A DNA stretch of 64,000 bases from Siphonodentalium dalli (GCA_032622095.1 CP136061.1:251233582-251297581), one strand, 5' to 3'; shown: positions 34,778 to 45,622, counted from the stretch's first letter. The notes: generated from the sequence alone by a model not told the origin. Numbers and translations are program-made.

Positions 34778-35002
34778 AGGTGCCGGTCATTTGCAGATGC
34801 ATTTAGTGGTGCTACCCAGCATAGTGGGCTAACATCACCAAATTCACCATCTGAGGACCTCCTTCTGAAGCTAGTTCTCCATAGCTGATTAATATCTAAA
34901 CAGAATGGTGTCCCCAGATGGTGAATTTGGTGATGCTAGCCCGCGGAGTAGCATTACTAAATTCACCCTCTGGAACCCTCATTCTGCAAATGTCCGGCAC
35001 CA
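34778..35002. mobile_element. 225-bp fold-back MITE with nested palindromes
   Basis: The ends GGTGCCGGTCATTTGCAGA and TCTGCAAATGTCCGGCACC are inverted repeats. Inside is a second palindrome (34826-34942) built from GGGCTAACATCACCAAATTC and its complement. A decayed relative lies at 26970-27150. No coding capacity; superfamily undetermined. Confidence 0.7.
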
Positions 35003-35689
35003 TATTTTGAGGCCTGAGAATTTCAAGTAAGGAAATAAATTATAACGGAAGTTTATCGTCCCATCAGAAATGTTGCTACAGGGACTGAAATTCTTATTAA
35101 TATCCCATTTAAGACCAAATGATATTTCCAGTTGGTCATTAAACTCATTCATCATTTATCTCAAATAAATAAATAAATGTAAACAAATTTTCAACATGAC
35201 TTGGGGTTCTAGAACAAAATTGGGCAAGAGAATGATGGTGGAGTATTTGTAAATATATTTGAACAAAAGAAACTTGTGATCATCAAAAGTCATCAAACAA
35301 TTGAATATTTAGATTTCAAGTCTCATCTCATTATAATATACATATGCCAACATTTTAAAACAAATTCACGTTTACAACAAAACCATAAATGAGATTATTG
35401 ACTTACTGAAAAAATGATTTGTCCTAAAAATTATTTTTAAAGTGACAAATAAATCTACAAGCTATTGTCTACTATCCTTAAAATACTCAATACCTAAAAA
35501 ATATTGTGCCAAAATTTCCACCTGACTATATGTAGAATATTTTTCAAGTTTAATGAATAAATTATTGTATTTATGAAACAGTTTTCTTCTGATTCACCTG
35601 TACACAGAAGGAAATGCAATTTCAGTGTTGATAATGCGAACTATGTTACATATCCAACTGGTTCTTGGGGCTGTATCCAACAGGGAACT
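35003..35689. other. No recognisable gene; AT-rich spacer
   Basis: Low-complexity AT-rich sequence, including AAATAAATAAATAAATG near 35165. Nothing was recognised. Confidence 0.5.
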
Positions 35690-36270
35690 AAATTATTCCA
35701 AATGAAGAAACAATGGTTCTTGGTGGAAGGGAGGAGGGGGAATTGGTTCTTAAGTAAGAACCAAATTGGAACCAATGAAGAACCTGGGATTGGTTCTTGA
35801 GGAAGAACCAATGAAGAACCATTTGGTTATTGAGACGAAGAACCAAATTTTAATCACGAAGAACCTATTGGTTCCACCTGGAGGACAAACTTGAAAAACC
35901 AAATTTGGTTCTTCAATTTTCTCTGTGAGGAACCATTATTACTGTTGAAGAACCAAATTATTACTACCGAAGAACCAAATGGTCCCACATGAAGAACCAA
36001 TTATATCAATGAAGAACCAATTTTCGTCCGTGGAGAACCAACTGGTTCTGTTGGTGTAAATAATGAAGAACCAAATGGTTCTAAATTTGGTTCTCAATAG
36101 TCGCAATCATGAGGAACCAAATGGCTCTTGGTTTGGTTCCCGATAGACCCAATTCTGAAGAACCAAATGGTTCTAGGACCCCCGAAGAACCAGTTGGTTC
36201 TTCATTTGGTTCCGCCTGGAGGACAAGTGGGGAACCAACGAAGAACCATTGGGTTCCGATTTTTACTAAG
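35690..36270. repeat. Irregular GAAGAACCAAAT/GGTTC array
   Basis: Dozens of GAACC and GGTTC pentamers occur in both orientations, many as AGAACCAAATGGTTCT-like palindromes. Spacing is irregular (about 10-35 bp), unlike the clean minisatellites elsewhere. Similar motifs flank the related repeat at 26116-26735. Short plus frames across it are not conserved. Confidence 0.85.
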
Positions 36271-36278
36271 AGTGTACG

Positions 36279-36694
36279 GGCTGTTAGGTTCGTTCACTGT
36301 AAACATATTCGGGATAGCGGCAGTTTGACGATTAATTGACAGGCTACGGTGGGCGATTCGCCCTTGAGTCTTCGTGAATGTAGTCGACAGTAGTTCCGCT
36401 ACATACATGTACATGCGTGTAGTTATCGGCCGTGGGGTCCGGGCTGCGAGTATTGTTATTGGCGGCACTATATTGTAATTCTGGCTGAATCTGGCAAGTC
36501 AGGTGTTAATATCGGCACTCATGGTCGCCCGTGATCACCGTCCGTGCATATGTGGGTTTCCATGACACACACGCACTGATATGGTCACTAAAGTTGCTAA
36601 ACTCACTCCTAGACGCCACAATGGCGGTCTGGTCTGGCCCCGGCTGTTAGGTTCGTTCACTGCGATAGCGGCAGTTTGACGATTAATTGCCAGT
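36279..36694 (+). repeat. Dispersed ~300-bp repeat, copy 2, between direct repeats
   Basis: The core 36346-36645 matches 25830-26115. It lies between two copies of a segment starting CTGTTAGGTTCGTTCACTG and ending TTTGACGATTAATTG (36287-36340 and 36650-36690). The left copy has about 14 extra bp. The flanks could be a segmental duplication or part of a larger unit; they are too long and too different for a simple target duplication. Confidence 0.7.
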
Positions 36695-37028
36695 GAAACA
36701 TGTTTGATTTATTTATTCATACGCAGTCATGATTTCGGATAGTATAGACACACGTTGGATTCCTAAGCTAGATAATGCAGTGCATGCGTTTTTGAAAATA
36801 TATCATGTCAAACCCTCAAATGACCGCCTCAAAAATCGTGTTTTTTTCCCTAAATGTTTTATTTACTTAATTACAACATATCTCTTATATATAACGCAAG
36901 GGTAAGCATGTGGTGTGATAGTACTATATCATACATTGTTTATAAAGGATAATGATTTTTTAATGATAATGATAGTTGAGATTTTTTAGAAAATTCACAA
37001 AGATCAGTGCCTTTCTAAGTGACATTAA

Positions 37029-37537
37029 AGGTGGATTATCTCTTTGCAAACATGTATTATATAGTTACCGGGGTATAAACTATTAAATCTGAATAGAAGA
37101 CTCCTGTCCGGAAATGCTTCTATCGATTAATATTAATTTTATTTCGAATATTTTCTGGTCTAAAAAGGTGTGGTTGTTAGCTAACGAACAATAGTGGTTG
37201 CTGTTAACAGAGACCAGAAAGTTTTTGTGTAATTTTGTCACAAACGTTAATTATACTCATTATCGCTTATAACTATGGAATAATACAACCAATCAATCTG
37301 GGACATTTGACGTTCGGTACGTAGCCATAGGAACAGCCTAATGCTCTATATCGCTACATGGTATCACCCGAATGGTCTGTTCTAAAAATAGACAAATAAA
37401 CGGTCCCAATAAAATATTTGAAATAAAATCAATATTAATTGATAGAAGCCTTTACGGACAGGGGTCTTCAGTTCATATTTATTATTTTATACCCACGCAA
37501 CTATTTCAAATTTGTTATTTAAAGAGATAATCCATCT
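37029..37537. mobile_element. TTAA-flanked MITE with ~120-bp TIRs
   Basis: TTAA at 37025-37028 and 37538-37541 flank ends AGGTGGATTATCTCTTT / AAAGAGATAATCCATCT. The arms stay complementary for about 120 bp, through CTCCTGTCCGGAAATGCTTC and its partner near 37448. A related half-element is at 21290-21400. TTAA suggests a piggyBac- or Kolobok-type relative. No transposase. Confidence 0.7.
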
Positions 37538-37541
37538 TTAA

Positions 37542-38439
37542 CGTGATCACTCAATCGCTTCCTCGTAACAATATTTATACCAATATAATGTTAGTCGATT
37601 TCCGTATCATGTGTCATCATGAATATAGAGGATCTCCAACTCGTTATGTTGGGATATAAGATTTTATGAAACGAGTTTGATCAATTTGATTCACAACGAG
37701 TCATAGCCGGGTTGCGAATCAAATTTATTAAACGAGTTGAAGATCCTGTACATCACATGAAAAAAACTAGAGCTTTATGCATTTTTAACAAATGAAAATC
37801 TTTTAAAGAAGCTGAAAAATGCATGAAAAATGCATACATGTACGGTGTTAGCTGAGACGCTTCACAACATTATACGACAGTATTGCGCGCTCTGCCTTGC
37901 GACGAAAAATAAAGCCCCCCCCCCAATTTGCCTCTTTGTTTTGGGCCTATTTTCGTTAGTGCAACGAAGTTGGACAAGAATTTAACATTAATGAACAAAG
38001 CAATCATTTTTAATGTCTGGTATTAGCGCGGCTTTTCTAAATAGTATTAATCCACACGGTAATTTACTTGGCGCGATGCCAAATATCCCGGGCGATTTGT
38101 CATGCACTATTGAGATATAAGAAAATATCTAATTGGAGATTTCAATGATATTATAGGGGATTCATGTGATATAATACACTTTCGAATGTACAGGTGGATC
38201 CTATCCGCAAAGAAAGTGTTAATGTCGGCCTCCTATATCAATCCCCGCTGGCATGCCCGATAAATGTTATTTAGCTATATCTACGTCCGTATCGAAATCC
38301 ATTCAGACCACAATTTATCTGCGTCATTGCCCGGAAATGGAAAACACTCTTTATGTTCTCTAATTCGCGCTAGGAAAGTGCTTCAACGTATAACTACTTA
38401 ACGGCTAGGCGCCTTTTACAAAGAGACGCCCCGAGGCAA
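37542..38439. other. No recognisable gene
   Basis: It has a partial inverted pairing around 37640-37745 (AACTCGTT.. / ..AACGAGTT blocks) and a C10-11 tract near 37915. No supported gene. Confidence 0.45.
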
Positions 38440-38780
38440 TGTAATATGTTCACCTTAAAGTGACGTGAAACAATCCAGTACGATTAGAAATTAGAAATGG
38501 AGAACAATCTTGCTCAAAGTATTTATTTTCACAAATATTATATCCAAATTGACAACACACGCCGTCGTTCTTATATATTAATTAAATGCAGTGACTCACG
38601 ATGGAGAAATCGTTTTTGTTAGTTTATCTACGATAGTTGCGTCCCGCATTGAGAAGTAAATATTTACAATTGAGCGTAGTTCGGACGATGTTTTCTGTGG
38701 AGTGGTATGATCAATTTTCTTGAGTTTTTCGGCCATGTTAGTAGAACGCTATACATTGCTATGCTATGCTATGCTTTAAT
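38440..38780 (-). repeat. Helitron-associated ~330-bp family, inverted copy
   Basis: Read on the minus strand it has GTTCTACTAACATGGCCG, CACAGAAAACATCGTCCG, TGTAAATATTTACTTCTC, GCGGGACGCAACTATCG and TTTCACGTCACTTTAA in that order, as in the plus-strand copies at 39395, 60720, 61881, 62568 and 63735. Confidence 0.75.
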
Positions 38781-38841
38781 TGTCAAAGCTGCAAATTAAT
38801 GCAGAACATGGATATATACATATATAGAATCGGGTCACTTA

Positions 38842-38991
38842 CATCATCGTCATCATCATCATCGACGTGACGACGTCCCCATCGTTATCATCGTCCTCGA
38901 CATTGTCATCATCATCAGTTTCATCATTATCATCACCATCCTTATCATCCTCATCATTATCATCATTGTCCATCATCATCACCATCGTCAT

Positions 38992-39022
<31 letters not shown>

Positions 39023-39096
39023 GTCATCACCGTCGTCATCATCATCGTCATCGTCATCATTATCATCGTCGCTAATCATCTTCATATTGGCATCTT
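38842..39096 (+). repeat. (ATC)n/(GTC)n microsatellite, ~250 bp
   Basis: An irregular trinucleotide tract of CATCATCGTC type. Open frames on both strands over it encode only low-complexity D/M or S/I runs and are not genes. Confidence 0.95.
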
Positions 39097-39257
39097 AGTG
39101 ATTGTCGTCCTGGCAACGTTTATAACGTCATCATCAATATCGTCGTAATTTGTTTTCTCATTTTGTAGATTAGGTACATAAGACACTGCACATGCATAAT
39201 GACAGCATGTGTACATATGATTAATCGAATCATGTTTTGTCATCTCTTGTTCCACCA

Positions 39258-39395
39258 GTTGGCATATATAGCCTGAGTACTAACTGATCAGTTTCACACA
39301 CCCGAACAAGTACATAATATGTCTTTAAAGCTATATTATGGACTGGTTGGAGTCCGTGAAACTTATAGGTTAGTACCCAGGCGCTATGCCAACTG
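39258..39395. repeat. Imperfect hairpin next to the ~330-bp family
   Basis: GTTGGCATATATAGCCTGAG followed by TACTAAC...GTTTCAC (39258-39298) is complementary to 39357-39395 (GTGAAAC...GTTAGTACCCAG...GCCAAC). Blocks of this hairpin (GTTAGTACTCAG, GATATGG) make up the 38-bp array at 60318. Confidence 0.65.
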
Positions 39396-39720
39396 TGGAG
39401 AATGTAGCATTCTACTAACGTCGCCGGAAATTTCAAAGAAATCGACCATACCACTCAATAGAAAACATCGTCAAAACTACGCTCAATTGTAAATATTTAC
39501 ATCTGGATTCGGGACGCAAAATATCGGCGACAAACAACCACAAATTATTTCGCCATCCAGAGTCAGTGCATTTAATTAATATATCAGAATGTCGGTGTGT
39601 GTTGGCAACTTTGATTAATATTCGTAAAAATAACAACTTTTAGCAAGATTTTTGTCCATTTCTATTGGATCACCCTACTGGAGTGTTTCACATCACTTTA
39701 ACATTTTGGCGGGACGAAAC
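39395..39720 (+). repeat. Helitron-associated ~330-bp family, plus copy
   Basis: Order of blocks: GTAGCATTCTACTAAC, CACTCAATAGAAAACATCG, AATTGTAAATATTTACATCT, TTCGGGACGCAAAATATCG, then one copy of the 55-bp minisatellite unit (TTGGATCACCCTACTGGAGT through TTTCACATCACTTTAA). With 38440-38780 it forms an inverted pair around the microsatellite. Confidence 0.75.
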
Positions 39721-41093
39721 GAGAAATTGATTCCTACATGACGATATATGAATTACTCGATAGCCTGAAACAAAATATCAACTTTAGCATCAACGATCTT
39801 TTATTTTATTATAAATTTGATAATCGGAAGCCACTATTTTCTTAACCGGTAAACATTCGAAACAGCCTCGACCATATACCCCATCATTAGTGACAGATCT
39901 ATCATAACCCCATGCATATAATCAAAACATATGTATTACCACTTATAGGTATATCCCATAAGTTGTTGGATGCTTATTTGTCTATTATGAATTTACTATA
40001 TTCTATCCTTTCCATTATCATTTCACTTCACTGGTTGCCTCTCCATACATGTTTGTATACATATAGGGGCGACAGCAAGACGACTCATCTGAGCCATGTC
40101 GCTCCTGTATAATATCATTTTTGTTTGTGTATTACCACCATTGTCATACGCTTGTAAACATTATACAAATAAACAATCATACCCAAATTACTATCACAAG
40201 CGACATTGACATCATATTCCTGAAACGGAACTTTTAAGAAATCCCCGCCGCATTTCATTTGGGAATTTTTGCATTTTTGTTTATCTGAACTACTTGTAAG
40301 TATCACATGCATAATGTCAAACTATATGTTGATTTATATACGTAAATTAAAGTGAAGATATTAAATCATTCGCATATTTGGGGACGTTGTGAGTGAAAAT
40401 TGGTAAGTTGAACCATCGGCGACGAGACTTAAGGTCAATATAGTGGTTCAAAGCGCGCGATTTTTTATATTCACACCGAAAACCACCGTATCGTTGATTT
40501 GTCTGGTTACATGTGTACAGAATATTAATATCTAGTAAGGTTATTGTCAATACATGGAATCATAGCCGAAGTAATTATGATGCCTAAATTTCATTCTAAA
40601 TGGTAGGAAGTATCGAACAATTTTCACGTACATGTTTTAAGCACACGATATATGCTGCGTGGTTACTCGGCGCTGCTCTCATTTTTGTAGCGGGGAAAGT
40701 AATCAAGAATTTTAGGTTATCGAGAAATAACCTAAATGGCAAAGTGTGTGTCAGCCAATTGTTTTACAGTATTCCGTGGATTGACACCTTATGATTAAAT
40801 GATTTCACTTTAGCTTTCGTTATTTTACTGAAGCTTGTCGAATGACGTCATGATGTTTCCATTGGAATCGGTTTGCTATAATGCAGCTGATCGGTGTAAC
40901 CAGATGCCTGTTGCTTCCCGAGTATTTGTTGTACCATTAAAAGTGAAAATACAACACAATTTAGCAAATGTGAGCATTAGTAAGGAGCATACAAAACAGA
41001 ATACCTACAGTTTATGTTTGAATACCGAAAACATCTCATTCGTGTTTGGAGAGATATTTCCACTTGTCACTCGCGGCTTGCAGACTATATTCG
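39721..41093. other. No recognisable gene
   Basis: AT-rich sequence; the frames here (up to 67 codons, plus the 5' part of a 142-codon plus frame starting 40835 that runs into the MITE) show no recognised domain. Confidence 0.45.
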
Positions 41094-41887
41094 ATATTAG
41101 AGACCTTTCGCGAAATTACGATTACGGATATGGACTATATCCTGCCAGTATACGGCCATATACGCTATTTACGCCCTGGGGTTCTTATTTGAGATGGAAT
41201 ATACAATATACCACACGCAGTTTAACCCTTTACCCAACAAACCGACCAAAACCGGCCAAATAAAGCTTCAACAGCGTAAAATATCTTCGGTCTGTCTCAA
41301 TAGAACCATACAAATATGGATATCATTGGAACCGGCTCCTTGACCACATTGTGATAGTTACAGTTATGCCCTGTGCCAATGCATTCTCTTATATATGCGA
41401 GTCGACCATAGGTCGCCTCGCATATATAAGAGAATGCATTGGCCTAAAAACATATTTTTTTAACACTTTTTACCATTTTTTCTTACATTCTTTAACAATT
41501 TTATAATTTTTAATGTGTTAAGCCAATGCATTCTCTTATATATGCGAGGCGACCTATGGTCGACTCGCATATATAAGAGAATGCATTGGCACAGGGCCGT
41601 TCTGTTGGGTAAAGGGTTAATTATGTGCCTATATGTGTCATGCAAAGATGTGCCACCGGTCCTGCTTGGGGACGCTCCATTATTATCCGCGTGGTGTATA
41701 ACACACGGATAAGAACATGTGATCTGAATGAGACACATGTTACTTTTTCCATCGAATATAGGTGGAACTGAATAGAGTGGGGCACCCAATTAACCATCGT
41801 ATGTAAGTTGTGATGGTGTCCACCTTACTAGGACAGTATAACCCCTATCCGTAATCTTAATAGTGATTTTGCGAAAGGTCTCTATTT
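41094..41887 (-). mobile_element. 401-bp-type MITE, second copy, split by insertion
   Basis: Reverse-complement match to 5624-6024 with the same terminal AGAGACCTTTCGC blocks. Removing 41226-41616 and one TTAA leaves about 399 bp, almost exactly the length of the uninterrupted copy. Open frames near 40835-41263 and 41460-41789 partly reflect this element and are not genes. Confidence 0.8.
41226..41616. mobile_element. piggyBac-type MITE, copy 1 (391 bp, TTAA duplication)
   Basis: TTAA at 41222-41225 and 41617-41620 flank ends CCCTTTACCCAACA / TGTTGGGTAAAGGG. A TTAA duplication with CCC-starting inverted ends is the hallmark of piggyBac elements. The interior holds two copies, in opposite relative orientation, of a hairpin module (CAATGCATTCTCTTATATAT ... 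ATATAAGAGAATGCATTG) separated by AT-rich DNA. No transposase. Its host MITE provides an empty-site control. Confidence 0.85.
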
Positions 41888-42159
41888 CTTTCCAAAAACA
41901 CATGAGATATTTCGGTATTCATACAAAAACTGTTGGTATTCTCTATGTATGATATAGTTTCTGTCCCTGATGTCGCGTTATTGTATTAATATGCAATTCG
42001 CGTTTCAATCGGGTCCCTCATGGAAGCCTCTCTGACGCCGTTTAGATATTTCTTTGAGAATTTCAATTTCAATTTAATTAAGATTTTTTTTAGGTTGGAA
42101 CACTTTGTATTTCTTTTTCAAACTCTCATTTCAATTTACTCGAGGAGTCCATTGCAACA

Positions 42160-42403
42160 CATCGTAACTATGAAGCTCCATAGTAATTAAACATGATCGC
42201 ATTCATATTGGATTTTGAAATTGAGAAAACACATCAATGCAGCCTGTTTGCAAAATCTGCAAAACGTTTCACTTTGGTCGACGACATCGTTTGCATGAAG
42301 AGGGTGACATATCGAATAGATATTAGTTGTGCTAAAGCGTGTAGTTGTAATGAAATGTGTAGTTGTATGTTAGTATGACATATCGAATATATATATATAT
42401 ATA
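42160..42403 (+). repeat. Direct duplicate of 44078-44365, left copy
   Basis: Shared blocks include GAAGCTCC(A/G)(T/C)AGTAATT, TTCACTTTGGTCGACGACAT, GACATATCGAATAGATATTA and GTTGTGCT. The right copy has about 90 additional bp in the middle. The Helitron triplet at 42404 inserted at the right end of this copy. Confidence 0.75.
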
Positions 42404-43863
42404 CTAGAAGGTGACCCGACTTCGTCCGGGCTTTGACCTTGAATTGTCCATTTTGAAGGTCAAGGTCAAGTGGGTCACCATTTTACCAGTCCAAAACACT
42501 GCCCGGACAAAAGTACCCCTATGTATAAAATTTCGTCGAAATCCCATCAACATTGGCGATTTGACCTTGAATTGACCCGATTTCAAGGTCAAGGTCACGT
42601 CGCATGGGAAAATGAATATGCTTATGAGACTCCCCATACGAAGGTACCCCCACATACCAAGTTTCATCGAAATCCCGTGATATTCGGGCGTTTGACCTTG
42701 AAACGACCCGATTTCAAAGTCAAGGTCACGTCGCACGGACAAATGAATAGGCCCATGCCACCCGCCGGCCGAAAATACCCCCACATACCAAGTTTCATCG
42801 AAATCGGCTGGGCCGTTTTCGAGTTCATCGCGAACACACATACAGACACACACATAGACACACAAACAGATCTTCCAAAATATATAATAGACTAGAAGGT
42901 GACCCGACTTCGTCCGGGCTTTGACCTTGAATTGGCCATTTTGAAGGTCAAGGTCAATTGGGGTCACGATTTGACCAGTCCAAAAACACTGCCCGGACAA
43001 AAGTACCCGACAAACGTGCCCGTCGAAATCCATCCGGCTTTACCCGATTTTACCTTGAATTGATCATTTTGAAGGTCAAGGTCTGGTCGGGGTCACGATT
43101 GGACCCGTCCAAAACAATCAGTGGACAAAAGTAACCCCACGTATCAAATTTCGTCGAAATCCCATCAAAATTGGCGATTTGACCTTGAAGTTACCCGATT
43201 TCAAGGTCAAGGTCACGTCGCACAGGCAAATGAATATGCTTATGAGACTCCCCATACGAAAGTACCCCCACATACCAAGTTTCATCGAAATCCCGTGATA
43301 TTCGGGCGTTTGACCTTGAAATGACCCGATTTCAAGGTCAAGGTCACGTCGCACGGGTAAATTAATAGACCCATGTCACTCCCCAGCCGAAAATACCCAC
43401 AAATACCAAGTTTCATCGAAATCGGCTCGGCCGTTTTCGAGTCCATCGATTACAGACAGACACACACACAGACACACACACAGATCTTCCAAAATATATA
43501 ATAGACTAGAAGGCGACCCGACTTCGTCCGGGCTTTGACCTTGAATTGACCATTTTGAAGGTCAATGTCAGGTGGGGTCAAACACCAACACCCCAAAAAT
43601 GGTGGAAATCGGCCCAGCGGATACCGGGAAATCGGCCCAGCGGATACCGAGATACCCTATGCATCAAATTTCGTCCGTAAAAATCCGCCAGTTTAACTCA
43701 AATGAAAGTCCCGTAACACAGCGTAAAAAAAGTTTTGACCTCGGCACGTGAAAAGTTGACCTCGGATCTGAAAATTAATATGCCTATGCCACTTCCCGAC
43801 CGATAGAACCCTCACATACGAAGTTTCATCGAAATCGGGTCGGCCGTTTTCGAGTTCATCGCG

Positions 43864-43904
<41 letters not shown>

Positions 43905-43960
43905 CTCACACACACACACACCACACACACACAGACATATCTTCCAAAATATATAATAGA
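42404..43960 (-). mobile_element. Head-to-tail triplet of short Helitron-like elements
   Basis: On the minus strand each unit starts TCTATTATATATTTTGGAAG and ends with hairpin CCCGGACGAAGTCGGG, seven bases and CTAG. Units are 42404-42891, 42892-43505 and 43506-43960, joined with no base between them. The outer flanks are A before 5'-TC and T after CTAG, as Helitrons require. Units contain TGACCTTGAA/TTCAAGGTCA-rich segments and CA/TG-rich 5' tracts, including a (CA)n run at 43866-43904. Not coding: frames over them (up to 209 codons) simply follow the repeats. No Rep/helicase. Confidence 0.8.
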
Positions 43961-44077
43961 TTATAGTTGTATTGAAGTGTGTAGTTGTATGCCAGTATGT
44001 ACGACACATCTCGCCAGTTGAGATTGGAGCGGGCAAGTCGCATTAAGGAGGAGGTCAAGTGACTTTGAATACACCGT

Positions 44078-44365
44078 AACTTTGAAGCTCCGCAGTAATT
44101 TAATAGAATCGCAATTCATATTGATTATTTGAGATAAAGAAAACGTATCAACGCAGCCTGTTCTCGTGAAACAAACGCGGTGGGTTGGACAAAGGCGTCA
44201 GAACACGCGAGATGCAGCGAGGCTTCACAACACCCGAGATGCACCGATGATTTGAAAAAGTTTCGTTGCCTGGGTTCACTTTGGTCGACGACATCGCTTG
44301 TATGTCATGGTGACATATCGAATAGATATTAGTTGTGCTGAAGTGTGTAGTTGTATGTCAGTATG
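44078..44365 (+). repeat. Direct duplicate of 42160-42403, right copy
   Basis: Second copy of the segment described at 42160; it leads directly into the 53-bp array. Confidence 0.7.
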
Positions 44366-44705
44366 ACATATCGAATATATATCATAGTTGTATTGAAGTG
44401 TGTAGATGCATGTCAGTATGACATCGAATTTATATCAGAGTTGTATTGAAGTGTGTAGATGCATGTCAGTATGACATCGAATTTATATCAGAGTTGTATT
44501 GAAGTGTGTAGATGCATGTCAGTATGACATCGAATTTATATCAGAGTTGTATTGAAGTGTGTAGATGCATGTCAGTATGACATCGAATTTATATCAGAGT
44601 TGTATTGAAGTGTGTAGATGCATGTCAGTATGACATCGAATTTATATCAGAGTTGTATTGAAGTGTGTAGATGCATGTCAGTATGACATCGAATTTATAT
44701 CAGAG
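44330..44705 (+). repeat. 53-bp minisatellite, ~7 units
   Basis: The unit includes GACATCGAATTTATATCAGA, GTTGTATTGAAGTGTGTAGA and TGCATGTCAGTAT. The left-most units carry GACATATCGAATATATATCA instead. The same unit occurs on both sides of the Helitron triplet, so the triplet landed inside a pre-existing array. Confidence 0.9.
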
Positions 44706-44945
44706 TTGTGTTGAAGTATGTAGTTGTGTTGATGTATGTAGTGGTGTTGGAGTGTGTAGTTGCGTTGACGTATGTAGTTTTGTTGAAGTATGTTGTTGTG
44801 TTGAAGTGCGTTGTTGTGTTGGAGTGTGTGCACGCTTGTGTAGAAGTGTATAGTTGTATTGAAATGTCTAGTGTCGAAGTGTGTTGTTATATTGAAGTGT
44901 CTAGTTGTGTTGAAGTGGGTAGTTGTGTTGAAGTTGATGGTTGAA
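44706..44945 (+). repeat. ~18-bp degenerate repeat derived from the 53-bp unit
   Basis: GTTGTGTTGAAGTGTGTA-like units continue from the 53-bp array and decay to the right. Cys/Val-rich frames across it reflect the repeat only. Confidence 0.8.
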
Positions 44946-45029
44946 ACTACTGTTAAACCTTGTTTTTAAACTTTTTTTCTACCTGCATGAACACAGCGAA
45001 ATTCTGCACATTTGTGTATGCCATAAACA

Positions 45030-45553
45030 TCTCATATATATTTTGAAGACCTCTGTCTGTATGTATGTTTGTTTGTCTGTCTGTCTGTCATTAATACAAA
45101 TCTACGATTCTTGACCGATCGGGACGAAACTTGGTACGTGAGTGTAGTTTGACCAGGCGGTCGTCGTTGTCGTATTGGCGAGCCCGTGCGGCGCCCGCTT
45201 CGCGCATGCGCAGACGAGATATCGGAAACGGGTGGAGCTATCGACTTGAAATTCGCTATGTGAATGTATCTTGCCCCGGATGCGAATTTTATCGGGTCGC
45301 CGAGCCCGTGCGACACCAGCTTCGCGCATGCGCAGACGAGATCTCGGAAACGGTGTGGAGCTATCGACTTGAAATTTGGTATGTGAATGTATCTTGCTCC
45401 GGATACGAATTTTATCGGGTCGCCGAGCCCGTGCGACGCCAGCTTCGCGCATGCGCAGACCAGATCTCGGAAACGGGTAGAGCGATCGACTTGAAATTTG
45501 TTTTTTGAATAGCCCGGATGAATAGCCCGGACAACGTCGGGCTCATCGGCTAG
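45030..45553 (+). mobile_element. Short Helitron-like element 1 of 3 (plus cluster)
   Basis: Starts A|TCTCATATATATTTTGAAGA and ends with hairpin GCCCGGACAACGTCGGGC, TCATCGG, CTAG|T. It has a CTGT tract near the 5' end and three ~122-bp subunits, each with CGCGCATGCGCA (45201, 45323, 45446). The 5' end is clearly related to the minus-strand triplet. Non-coding. Confidence 0.8.
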
Positions 45554-45558
45554 TATAA

Positions 45559-45586
45559 TCTCATATATATTTTGAAGACCTCTGTT

Positions 45587-45622
<36 letters not shown>

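Noticed and set aside
35690-36270. Steroid-receptor response elements
   Set aside because: AGAACC...GGTTCT half-sites are not the AGAACA...TGTTCT consensus, and they travel with a dispersed repeat, so a repeat origin is simpler.
38839-39148. Asp/Met-rich and Ser/Ile-rich frames
   Set aside because: Translation of an ATC/GTC microsatellite.
42404-43033. 209-codon minus frame and 141-codon plus frame as genes
   Set aside because: They run across Helitron unit junctions and the CTTGAAATCG/AAGGTCA repeats on both strands, without protein conservation between units.
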